DNA of 64,000 bases from assembly GCA_942486035.1 (NCBI GenBank), contig CALNXK010000129.1:1498501-1562500 (forward strand), read 5' to 3'. The notes under the pieces were generated by a model. The model was not told the DNA's origin. It searched no databases and saw only the letters and a list, made by a program, of their open reading frames with translations. Of the stretch, positions 24,034 through 34,334 are shown piece by piece. Position numbers and translations under genes: made by a program. Position 1 is the first letter of the stretch, and each line of letters begins with the position of its first letter. The DNA comes from Porites lobata (taxonomy: Eukaryota; Cnidaria; Anthozoa; Scleractinia; Poritidae).

Positions 24034-24876
24034 TTATTCAAAATTTGACGGCTGAAAAGTTGATGCTCTTTTCATCGTGCGGTCACTCAAAGGGTGAATA
24101 AATTCATTTTCTTCTTCGGGGACAAAACAGTCATCTGGTTCCACTTTCACATCGATAGTAGACGTTTCGTCTTGTTTACCCAAATCCATTCTTTGCAAAA
24201 AACGCTCGACTTTACAAGCTACTTCCTCGAGCTCGCCTTCGTTAATGACCGCGCTTCCCCTTCTTGGTGAACCTCGCGGGCTTGATGAATTTGGAGTGAG
24301 ACAGCCACGGGGCGATTTACTTTCATTACAGCTACCTCTCCGAGCACTAGAACTCTCTCTTGTTAGATCAGCAGCAACAAGCGATCCGCCAGCACTGATA
24401 GGTGGTAACGACTGCCTTCGAGGTTGACTCAATGGTGGCAGTAAAAACTGCGAAGTTGGGCTTAAAGGACGAGTCGGACTAAGTGCTGCACGCTCCCTTA
24501 GTAATCCTACATCCGTATTTCCTTCAGAGGAAATCCTTCGCCTGTTGGCGGCAGGGGATAGTTTATCGTTGTCCGATAAATTGCGGGAAGAAGTCGAGGT
24601 AGATAATAAAACTTGCGGCGTGCTATATCTTCGTGGCAAGCGAGGGCTTAGTCTCCTTGTACCTTCACCCAATGAATCTGGGGCAGACAACCGAGTTTTC
24701 ATACTATTTTCAACGTCAGCCAGCTCTTTTTGAAGCTTCTTTTTCTCGCGATCTATTTCCTTCCCAATCGAATCTCTGTGAAAGTTTATTGAGTCCAGCT
24801 GTATCTTAAGTTTCCTATCCGCCATTGAATTCATGAACATTGTCTTATCTGCGTATTCAGTTCTTTGGTACGCCAT
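24034..24876 (-). CDS. Intronless gene for a 280-aa Ser/Pro/Arg-rich phosphoprotein-like product
   Basis: A single uninterrupted frame starts at an ATG in strong context (aaacATGG) and ends SNFE before TAA. Residues about 27-60 are charged and likely form a coiled coil (EIDREKKKLQKELADVENSM). The middle (61-210) is low-complexity and disordered, with repeated basophilic kinase-type sites RRRIS (112-116), RRQS (153-156), RRGS (179-182 and 205-208) and many SP/TP sites. Residues 212-230 look helical. VKVEPDD at 243-249 fits a sumoylation consensus, and KRAST lies near the C-terminus (269-273). No known family is recognised. The long open frame with coherent composition argues for a real gene. 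It probably encodes a regulated cytoskeletal or nuclear scaffold, but the function is unknown. Confidence 0.7.
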   Translation of the reverse strand: MAYQRTEYADKTMFMNSMADRKLKIQLDSINFHRDSIGKEIDREKKKLQKELADVENSMKTRLSAPDSLGEGTRRLSPRLPRRYSTPQVLLSTSTSSRNLSDNDKLSPAANRRRISSEGNTDVGLLRERAALSPTRPLSPTSQFLLPPLSQPRRQSLPPISAGGSLVAADLTRESSSARRGSCNESKSPRGCLTPNSSSPRGSPRRGSAVINEGELEEVACKVERFLQRMDLGKQDETSTIDVKVEPDDCFVPEEENEFIHPLSDRTMKRASTFQPSNFE

Positions 24877-26673
24877 GTTTCTTTGCTGTTATTTTCTAAC
24901 AGTGAAAGTCCTTCATCCACGCTATAATTTCCTTTTCGCTAAGCGTTGCTTTTTTCTTGGTTGCCTGCAGGGGATGATGTGCAGGGATGACAATTATGCA
25001 AATGGCTTCACTATATGCAGGAAGATTTTCTTTTTGAAGTGTGCACCTGCCGCAAAATAAATTACCTTCAAGATAAGACGTGTCATTTAATAGAAACAAT
25101 TAACAACTCCCCTTGTACAGACTTAGAGCGAATGTGAATGGAGGGCATTACCAATATCTTTTCTTTTGGAAGTCAAAGAGTTAAGTTTAACTGCGCGAAA
25201 AAATACACAAAATAATTCGCAGCCTGAAAATTCACTTTAGCAACCGGGTAATTGAAAGAATATTTAAACAGGAAGGTTTCGACGTTCGAGTTGTAAACAT
25301 GAACCCAAAAATTTGACGGACTGCTTCCATTTTAATCTCACGGTAAATACGAAGGCACAGTTTCTCGGAAGCATTTTGGTCGATTTGGCAAGAAAGCCAT
25401 TAATGCGACGTAATTAAATGTCGCCCTTTCGACTAGCGAGTCGAGAGGGAAAAGCCTTTGTATCTTGAAATGTTCGCTTATCAGGCAAAAGAGATCTTAA
25501 AAGTGCCCGGCAATTTTAATTTACTGGCCGACCAATAAACAATTTTATCTAATCAAACACATACAAAATGGGAGAACGTCTGTTAGCTCAGTAAATTGGG
25601 TGTTGAAATGAAGGGATTATACAATTAAGCTTCAACAAAATACGTAGTAACTATTGTTATGTATTCGTCACCAGTAATTTCAAAAAGAAATGAGCCCTAG
25701 ATTTTGATGTTAAGAACTCACGAAAAATTGATTATCTCACATGATGCCTGTCTTTATTAATTTTTGTCATTATTATTATTATTTTTTAAATTTTATTACG
25801 ATACATGACTTAATTTCCCCCTCAATATCCCCACCTCTTCTTCACGCTCTGTCACCTTTAGTGGACGCGATTTAGAGAACTCCGCATCTTATTGGTGTAG
25901 AGAACGACGGAAATGATTTTGATTGATTGTTTGATTGCTCGAGAACTATTTGACGTTCTCGATATTGCCGCCGTTGTCGTTGCTAAAGCTCCCTGGAGAC
26001 CCCTGTCCGCAGGTTGATGTCCTCCAGTCCGAAAGCCCAGGTGGCTCTCAAATTAGTTTCCAGGGTCTCTTTTCACTGCTGTCCTTAACAAGTTTTTGGC
26101 GAGGTTGCTTTGCTCTTACCCGGCGCGCGAGTTATTGTGGGAAAGATACATGGTCATGTCACCGTGGACATAGGCTGTATGCAGATGACGAGACTATGCA
26201 CGCTTTGTTTGTCTCTCCAGTTGTTTTTGAGTTCGTCAATGGGAACTTAAGGTTTTCGTTTCAGTTGTAGAGGAGGATTTCCTTCAGGAACTTTTTGAGA
26301 AAAGGCTGTAGGCGTTGGTCACAGTATGGCTAGAATTCAAATTCTTGTATAGAAGTCTGCTCAGTCATAACACCTGAAACTTTTTCCCTTGGAAATGCAC
26401 GATGTTTTAGATTCAAGTTTGTGTGAGAAAAAAGATCTGTGTCCGTCATGTATGGCCCAAATTTCAATTCCATCTTTTCTTTCGAGAAATGACAAGAGAC
26501 AAACGTTTCCTAAACTTGAAATCTCAAGAAGACAATTATTATTTTTTTAGTCACGACACCAGTCCTCTGAAAGAAAGGGGTATTATTTAGGCCTGTAATA
26601 CTTTTACCGATTTAGTTCAGTGACTATTGCAATCGGCAGGAATCCTCTTGCCAAGATTTAGCGAGCTAATAGG
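24877..26673. other. Upstream region of the 24-kb gene and intergenic DNA
   Basis: AT-rich, without supported exons. The promoter and 5' UTR of the minus-strand 24,034 gene should lie at its left edge. A 111-residue plus frame at 25,935-26,270 has no domain signal and is probably accidental. Confidence 0.4.
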
Positions 26674-26926
26674 GAGTTTTTTGAGCGACGCACGTCAGCT
26701 GGAAGTGAGCCGTTTTCTATTTTAAATTGCCTTAACGCTACCTGTTGCTTAGTCTGCTACACAGCCCTTTTTAGTGTCGTCACGCAACGAGGAGAGGAGA
26801 GGGGAGGAGCGTTGCGTGACGACACTAAAACGGCTGTGTAGCAGACTACCTATTGCTAAGAGCCTTTACGACGGCTCAAGAGCGCAAAAAGTCCACTTCT
26901 AGTCGACGTGCGTAGCTCAAAAACGT
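26674..26926. mobile_element. MITE with ~35-bp TIRs interrupted by a second foldback element
   Basis: The outer left end (gagttttttgagcgacgcac, then gtcagctggaagtga) is the inverted match of the right end at about 26,891-26,926 (tccacttctagtcgacgtgc, then gtagctcaaaaacgtc). A different palindrome (26,750-26,848) sits inside it, so the insertions happened in sequence. Confidence 0.75.
26750..26848. mobile_element. Foldback MITE, 39-bp arms
   Basis: Arms 26,750-26,789 (tagtctgctacacagccc through cgtcacgcaacg) and 26,810-26,848 pair almost perfectly, with a purine-rich 20-bp loop. The left half alone recurs at 38,178-38,219. Confidence 0.85.
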
Positions 26927-27135
26927 CGCTGCTTTAACCCCGTATTAATGACATGACGTAGTTACTGTGAGGGTGAAATTCAATTTGAATTTATGGAAAT
27001 TTGGGCCTTTTAATCTGAGGTCCCTTCCCAGGTATCCATCTTTGTTTGAGTACGGAGATTTTTTTTCGCCGTTCTCAACAAAATCCGCGTCCACACGAAA
27101 ACACAGTAGTGTCCAATGAAAACGGTACTGTCTCT

Positions 27136-27234
27136 GACTAATCTCGTACCCAGATCTCCCACGGCCAAGGGAAAGGGAGACCAGATCTCACTTTTTAGTG
27201 TAAAACAGAGTGAGATCTGGGTACGAGATTAGTC
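27136..27234. repeat. Palindromic repeat
   Basis: gactaatctcgtacccagat at the left pairs with the exact inverse at 27,213-27,234, followed inwards by further weaker pairing (ctccc/gagac). It is a typical small foldback MITE inside a larger repeat-like segment (about 27,050-27,470). Confidence 0.8.
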
Positions 27235-27886
27235 TCTGACAGGAGCAAGCGCATTTGCTGGTATTATACATCGTCTCGTAATCGTTTTCAAAAACCTCCG
27301 TTTTCATACATCAACTTGAGTACAGCAAAACGGCGTTTTCAAACACTTCCACTTTGGAGAGCGTTTTTTGAAAAGATGCATTTCCGATGACCGTTTTCAC
27401 CGGATACGTGTAGGCCAAGTCGGAGAAAAAATCTCCTTTTTCAAACGAAAACGTATATGTGTGGAGGGGGCGTGAATGTTTACACAAGCAGTAGTTGCGT
27501 GTTGGAATTTTCTCACCAGCTTTTCTTTCTTTACAGCTTTTAAAAAACTGTCAATAGTTAAAAAACAAATGCTAGAAATATCATAACTTCACACTAGTGA
27601 GAGTGAAAGGTCATGTCACGAACCGGCGCACATGTTTATAAACTCGCGCTCGCGGATACGCAAAGCGTGTTTTGACATTTGTTGTTGTCACGTCAAGCAT
27701 TAAAGTTCGCTTTACGGCAGTCGAATTTTTCTTGGGTTTATCATTTCATGGACTAAAAATACTTTTTCTTTAATCATCTGACTTCTCTATTTTCTAAATA
27801 ACTTATCCATGAGGTTCCGTGAAAACCTCTGTCCTATTTCGTTTGTTGTACGGAAAAGGGAGTCCCTTTTGCACGTGCAGCAAAGG

Positions 27887-28437
27887 CTGGTTTTCACTAA
27901 CGACGGAGTCGGAGTCGTGATCAGAAGCATAGAACTTTACGATCTAGTGAAGAAAACAGCGTTCTGGTGCCGCTTACGACTCCGCCGTTTACAATCAAGT
28001 GAAAACTAAGTCGTCGGAGTCGTGGCCTGCGAGCAAGCTCTCCTATTTGGGCGAGTGAAGTGAGTCTCGCGAGAACGCGCGAGCGAGCGGCGAAGCCGCG
28101 ACGGGCAGAGGCCCCCTCGCTCGCGCGTTCTCGCGAGGCTCGCTTCGCTTGCCCAAATAGGAGAGCTTGCTCGCAGGCTATCGGAGTCGCAAGCAGAAGC
28201 GAAGAACTAAACCAATCACAAAGCGTGGGAACGTGCATTTTGATTAGTGTATCCTTCGGCTTTTGCATCGGACTCCGACAATCTGGTTTTCATTAGATCA
28301 TAAGCGGAACTTAAGCGACGGAGTCGTAACCGGAGTCGGAAGAAAATGGAAACGTTCTGATTCGCTTACAACTCCAGTCACAACTCCGATTTTTGACTGT
28401 TACTAGACTCCGACTCCGTCGCTAACGAAAACCAGAA
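27887..28437. mobile_element. CTGGTTTTC-family MITE containing a nested foldback
   Basis: Ends ctggttttcactaacgacgg and ccgtcgctaacgaaaaccag are perfect or near-perfect inverted copies; the similarity continues as agtcggagtcg. Subterminal repeats of gactccg recur on both strands throughout. The internal part matches 15,401-15,745. A second palindrome is inserted at 28,025-28,178. Confidence 0.85.
28025..28178. mobile_element. Foldback MITE nested in the 27,887 element
   Basis: gcctgcgagcaagctctcct through gcgaga pairs with the inverse at about 28,110-28,178. The arms are about 60 bp, GC-rich, with a short loop around gccgcgacgggcagaggc. It lies inside a tract whose two sides (gtcggagtcgtg and tatcggagtcg) belong to the host element. 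Confidence 0.85.
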
Positions 28438-28658
28438 CTTAGGCCCGCGTATCTGTCGAACCGATTCCGGGTTTCGGTTTCGTGTGGACGAAATGCTGAC
28501 TCGTGTAAAAAAGGAAAATATGTAGCCTGCATCACCGACTGTGTTAACGTTCTGTATACATGTAGACTATACTACGTTGCGTGGGCAGGCTGCAACGCAG
28601 GCTAAAAAATATGCGGCGGTTTCAATGATATACGGTTTAATGTGGACATGGCCTTATG

Positions 28659-28865
28659 GACCTTTTTAGCTTGTATGTTCTGCTTTTCCTTTTCAGAGCA
28701 CGTAATGTTCTCAAGGGGAATTTGCCTTAAATTTCGTCGTTCATAAGTTAGGCACACATATGCGCGTCAGGCACGTTGACAGGAAGACGTTTGAACGAAA
28801 CAGTTTTCTCGGGGAACATCACATGCTCTGAAATGGGAAAACAAAACATTCAAACTAAAAGGTCT
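28659..28865. mobile_element. ~200-bp MITE with ~60-bp TIRs
   Basis: gacctttttagcttgtatgt followed by tctgcttttccttttcagag is the inverted match of the sequence ending aactaaaaggtct at 28,865, with the tcagagca/tgctctga core well conserved. No coding potential. Confidence 0.75.
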
Positions 28866-29783
28866 ATTCGCCAATCAAGGTTGCTTGTAGGCTATTAGTA
28901 CTACCACACATGACTCGCTAGCACTGCCATTTCAGGGGTAAACTGGATCACGGCTAAGGAAGGTTAACAGTCATCTCGCCGGCAATGTAATTGCCACCAA
29001 GAAGTCGACTTGGATGTCACCAACGAATAGCTCTGAAATAATTGACACAGTTTAATAGCTAGGATTTTGTAACCTAAGATTTGTAATTTTTCTTCAAGCT
29101 TGTTCGAATTTAAAGTCGACGCATGCAAGTACTAATAAATAGGTTCTGTGAATGTAGACTTTAACATTTGAGAGATTGAAAAACTGACAGAAACGTTTCA
29201 CAACCACTAGTCGTTTCTTTGAAATATGAAAATAAAGTAACGGTTAAGAAATTTCCGTTCATGAAGGTTCAAAACTATGCTAAGCTAAGTTCTATTCTTG
29301 GTGGTGAGGTGAACAGATACCCTAAGGAATGAAAAAGGAACTGTAAAATATAGCAGATAATTGTCTCGATCTCTCTTCCGAGGACTCAGTTTTACATGCA
29401 CCATACATGTAGTACCCTGCTGTCATATGGAAAATAGCTGACACCACCAAAATACTATTGCATTTTTGTTTTCCGCCAGTCTTCTTTGACGTCTTGAACA
29501 TTCCCCCAGCTGCTTCACGCACTCGAAGGTGATAATCAGAGACATGTCAAAACCTTTTTTCTTTGTTAGCCAGCGAGAGCATTTCCTGAGGGCGAGACCT
29601 ATATGTTTGCCCACCCACACCTACAGACTCGCGGTAACTGAAAAGCGGATAAGCGCTGATCCAGGATTAAAAAACTAATTTAAGATCGTTTTACCTTCCT
29701 TTAGAGTTCTTTTCCGGGCGATGATCTTGTGTTACCATAACTGGATCTCGGAGTAAAGGGTCAACAAAATTGTAAATCTCCAG

Positions 29784-29902
29784 TAGTGGCGGATCCAGGG
29801 GACCCCCCCCCCCCATTCTTAGACCAAACTGTGGTCTGAAGGGCCGAAAATTTTTTTTTTTTTGAAACTGCTCCCCCCCCCCTCCCCTTATCCGGCACTG
29901 TC
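29784..29902. mobile_element. Small GC-ended MITE (gcggatcc family)
   Basis: The left end gtggcggatccagggga and the C-rich right end ccccttatccggcactg resemble inverted ends. The left end matches the element at 44,816-44,989 (caggggcggatctagg). Homopolymer C and T tracts fill the centre. Confidence 0.55.
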
Positions 29903-30233
29903 CAGTTACACGTTCTTAGACAAGAAAGCGAACTGTGAAGTTATATACAAGAACCACTGAAACAAACAGCTGCGAGGAGGAGCTGGATCTTGTATTATAC
30001 GCTCTGTATGTCTCAAGAGTGACCAACATCAATTTTCTCCTAACAACATCAACAGATCATCAAGAGTAAAGGTTATGAGAATTTATAAATTGATTACCAA
30101 AGAGAGAATGCTTTGATCTTAAACCAAATTCTCTCAACTATTCATAAAAGACATGTATGGAGATCAGTCTGGAGAATTTGTATGTGGATCGTGTGGCTTA
30201 AGGTTGAACGGACGGCTATGGATGGCTATTGCC

Positions 30234-30342
30234 CAATATTTCGGTTAGGCAAAACTGACCTTCATCAAGGGCTAGTTAGGGAAACTTTTTTTGGGTTTTT
30301 CTAGCCCTTGATGAAGGTTACTTTTGTCTTACCAAAATATTG
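30234..30342. repeat. Foldback repeat with ~40-bp arms
   Basis: aatatttcggttaggcaaaa, then ctgaccttcatcaagggctag, pairs with 30,301-30,342 (ctagcccttgatgaaggtta, then cttttgtcttaccaaaatatt). A short T-rich loop separates the arms. Confidence 0.85.
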
Positions 30343-30373
30343 CGTAAATAAATTCCTTATCCATTAGCTGTCT

Positions 30374-31227
30374 AGCCTGAATTTCATCCGATTACTTCAA
30401 GTCATGATTACCCCTCAGTAACGTTTGAATTGACCGACATTAATGCCGTCCAGTGACGTCACTACTCCTTGACCTTTGCTTTAATTCATGCAAAAAGTAA
30501 AACACGATTTTCAAGTGGCAAACCGAGAAATATCGTTTGGAAATGTCTGCATGATACAGAATTGCTTTATTTTTTTCGATCGTAATTCATGTTTAACATT
30601 CAAACTATCAATTATGCAGTACAACTCTGAACCGGTTGTACTGGATTCTATAATCAAACTGGGTCGCAATCAAGGAATGAAATAAACACACACACGGAAC
30701 ACTTAGTTCAAAAACACAATGATTTGCTTTAATTGAAAAGAAGCTATTTGGTCCTTAACGAAGGGAAAAAAAATAAGGAACAAGAAAGAAAAGCTAACAG
30801 AATCATTACACTTGACGATTAAAATAGCAAGAAGGTCGAAACATAACATTGATCTCAGAAAACTTCGCGTAAACAAAATCACCGGCCGCCGAAACCTCAA
30901 AGCAGCTCCGCAATGATTCTTCATTCGCAGTTCAATTCGAAGACAAGGGCAATTTTGCTGTTTAAGTTAAAGATTAAGCTTATGGAAATGTTTGAAGTAC
31001 ACGAAAGAATGCCAGGGATGCGATCGGTTGAATATCAAGCGACAATCCCATTAAAATTTTTCATGATTATACATAATTATGCTTATGTTAAGACAATCAA
31101 CCAATCAAAATCACTACCCGGTTTTCGGGTAGTGAGTGACGACACTGGACGGCATTAACGGCCGGTCGATTCAGACGTTACTGAGGGAGTAATAACGACT
31201 CGAAGTAATCGGATGAAATTCAGGCTA
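30374..31227. mobile_element. ~850-bp MITE with ~95-bp TIRs
   Basis: The left end tagcctgaatttcatccgat matches the inverse of atcggatgaaattcaggcta at the right. The inverted similarity continues past cctcagtaacgt and taatgccgtccagtg to about 30,468 and 31,134. The small reading frames inside show no transposase, so it is non-autonomous. Confidence 0.85.
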
Positions 31228-33971
31228 TTTGCTGTCAGCCTTGTCGTTAATTTGAAGTTGTAGACAAGAAAGCGTTGCTTTTAACTCGGCTTTACTGCGT
31301 GCTGGCTCCTAAAATAAACCAGCAGAGTATCCTGAGATTTTACGGCTTCTGCTTGAGTGTCCTGTGCAACCTTGTCCCCAGGGCTTCTCGTTCTACAAAA
31401 TGGCGGAGAAAAGCGCCAACAGTAAAACTAGAATAGCCTGGGGCGAAGTTGATCATTATCAAGTCAAATGTCTCTTGGGATGAGTACAACAGCCATGGCC
31501 TCCACGAAGGGGCATACAGTGTCTGCCATTACGCACGTGAGCAACTGAGGAAAATGCCCAGATTTAAAGTAAAAAACGCAGAAAGAGAATGACGCAATGG
31601 CTGTAAAAAGTGAAATAATTGTCCTAAGAAAATACAGTCATTTCCCCGATTTTGCCACAGGCGATCACGAAAATGATGTTGCTGTTTGTTACTTGCTGAA
31701 GTCGGTGAACGTCTGATTGCGATTTGTGAGACGGAGCTAGGGTGATTCAGCATACTGTGCGTATTTGGAAAGTTCCCTATTGCTTCCCCCTGCCGCGGAT
31801 ACAAGTTTCGCACATTTTAGCGACTTAACAGCGGCGCTCGAACATGTTGTTCTTGAAGGGTTATCGAAATTCTTTATCCAGGTAGCGTGCATTCTATCTT
31901 TCTTTAAGATTCAGCAACAAAAACATTGACTATCTCGTTTCCTGCCTTCACAGTTTTGCTTTTTTTTAACCTTTTGTCCACTCCAAATTTCGTTGGTTTG
32001 CCCTTTGTTCCCTCTTTCTCTCATCTTCCACACCCCCGCGCACCCGCATTTTAGTAAATATCCAAAAAACGAAGAATTGGCATGAAGATACACGGTGTAG
32101 CTTCATGATTCGGACTTTTGAAAGAGCGGCAGCTCAAATGTTTTTATTCCTCATGGTTTTTTTGCTGATGCAAAAAAACCGCAAGCTTTATTTTTGTTTC
32201 TGATTCAATTTCGATACCGGAAATTGAAGCACAAGACCCCAGAAATATTAATTGATAACGATTTCGCCCTGCAAGCCAATCAAGAATTTTGATAAACGTG
32301 AAATCGAACCCAGTTTGCTAAGGCACTACAAAACCTACTATTAGTACCAAGACAAGACGTTAAATTAGATCGCGTTTTGCTAAAACGGTCTGAATTGTGA
32401 ACAATTTCTAGTCGTGCAATTCATGTGAAAGTACTATTTGGGAGAAAAGGGAAAAACAGGAATTTAAAAGGGTTCTTTATTCGCCTGATGTGAAGTGTCA
32501 TTACTTTTAATTACGGCTTATGCTAATATTTTGACTTTCCTCTACGTTTTCTAGAACCCTACACACCGATCATAAGTAAACAGACGTTCGTGTACGTACT
32601 TGTTTTTTTGATTTTTGTTCTCTGCGTATCAGTTTGATCAAACTTTCTCTATGCGAATATAAATGTTTCCATTTTAACCGGTACTCGGAGAACTTCAGGG
32701 CTTTTGCTGATTACCATCAAAAGGTACTTGCTCCACAAGATCTAACATCATATGTATACTGTATTAAAATAGTTTTGAGTTATTTTAAGTATACCAGTGA
32801 ATCAATAGTATACAAGTCAAATATTGTTATAACCTTGGTAATATGCCAAAAAAGTGGACGAACCGTTGTGAAAAAAAAAAATTAAGGCATGACATTTTTA
32901 TTTTTCTATAATTGGGAGCTTATCTAATACCTGGTGTGGCCCCGAGGCTGAGGAAACAATTTGATCACTAAACCTTGTTCTTATCGATGTCGCTGAAAGC
33001 CGTTTTGAATTTAGAAAGAGCCAGAACGAAAAAAAAAAGGAATCAATCAAACATAAAACGTCTTCAGAGACTTCAGAATCCAAGACTAGAGATAAGTTGT
33101 TACGTGTCAACATTGATGTCTGAATCCGCTCTGGCACACATTCTGCCGGCTTTTTGCGATGTCGAGCGATCAATTCTTTTCTATCGTCAAAAATTAACGA
33201 GGGATTTGTTGCTATGGGAAATTATCTCTTCTTGAAAAATGTTTTAAAAAGTGAAAGTTGAAACACTAAAAATCCACCCTCTCGAGCATGTTATCGAAAC
33301 TGAATTTAGGGGAAAATACCTAACCGTGGAGAAACCGAAGGAGCTATTGAATAAAATAATCTAGTTGCTGAAGGATTCTTAAACGCTTTGTACCATTTGC
33401 CTTAAATACCTTTTATTCCAGTTTAGTAAGCTATTTACAGTGACGATTTGTTCCATCAACTTAGTTTTATTTACATTTGACATGTTGGATCCACATGAGC
33501 TAGTTTATCCGGCTTCAAACCAAAGCAGAAAAATTTCTCGAAATTAGCTACGCTAAAAATACCACGGTTGTTAGGAACCGAGACCTGGACAGCGTTGGAA
33601 ATTTCTTTAACTTAAAACAAACATAAATTTAAAAACATTTCTTAAGAAAGGAACTCATCTTGTTTCCTCCTGTACCTACAAAGAGTTTCAGATACTCGTG
33701 GCTTTCATAAAGGACAAGCGTATTTATCTTTCTGCTCCGGCTTCATCGGCACGAAAGGTTTAAATAAACTGAAACCATACTCGAAACAAAGCAGTTTCTT
33801 TTTCCAAGAAGTTACTTTGAATGCCAGCTTAGGTTTTGTTTGCTTCATGCGCTTGGGTTAAGGCCCCAGAATTTACAATGCCCACTCCACTCACTTCTCT
33901 TTTTTCTTGTCCATATTCGGCATTTCGAAACTGAGAAACGTTTAAACTGAGCCCTTATCCCCAGAAACAAT
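31228..33971. other. Intergenic stretch
   Basis: No supported gene. A 94-residue minus frame (31,529-31,813) and frames on both strands at 32,898-33,235 lack domain signal. At about 31,370-31,400 the motif ccccagggcttctcgtt is shared with about 23,020. A TTTATT at about 33,467 could be the minus-strand poly(A) signal for the 33,972 gene. Confidence 0.4.
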
Positions 33972-34334
33972 TTACGGATTTGAACAGCAATGTGTAGCGG
34001 CCCGTCTACGAACGTCGAAGAATCCCAGCGCATTGAGTCGCGGGTCAGAGCTGTATCGTGAGTACACAGTTTGCTCGCTCCATGGTATAGTCATATCTGT
34101 GGCAGCTACGTTGTTGAATGGGGTCGTTGAACCGTACACATTATAGTAAGCTTGTTCATATTGTTTTTTGAACAGTGCTGCATCTTCTTCCCCTCGTGCA
34201 TATTCATTCAAAACGGCAGGAGTTAATACGATGGAGTTTCTTCTCCTTTGTCTTACGATCGGTTCGGAGTTGCTTCTCGCCCGTCCACACTGGAGCGTTG
34301 TTTCATTCATTTCCGAAATACTGTTGCAAACCAT
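33972..34334 (-). CDS. Hypothetical 120-aa protein, single exon
   Basis: The frame begins MVCNSISEMNETTLQ and ends ATHCCSNP before its stop codon; Met9 (context ggaaATGA) is an alternative start. It contains a basophilic kinase-type site in RQRRRNSIVL (28-37), a charged helical stretch at 44-60 (YARGEEDAALFKKQYEQ) and an aromatic, Ser-rich second half (YYNVYGST, TVYSRYSSDP). Composition looks like a genuine protein rather than a shadow frame, and the opposite frames are poorer. No family is recognised. It could be one exon of a longer gene. Confidence 0.5.
   Translation of the reverse strand: MVCNSISEMNETTLQCGRARSNSEPIVRQRRRNSIVLTPAVLNEYARGEEDAALFKKQYEQAYYNVYGSTTPFNNVAATDMTIPWSEQTVYSRYSSDPRLNALGFFDVRRRAATHCCSNP

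Noticed and set aside
26750..26848. Transcription terminator hairpin
   Set aside because: The 39-bp arms and nesting identify it as a foldback MITE in a eukaryotic genome; intrinsic terminators do not apply.
31395..31488. Short ATG frame (starts MAEKSANSKTRIA)
   Set aside because: Good start context but only 27 codons to a stop, next to a repeat motif; no donor or further exon.
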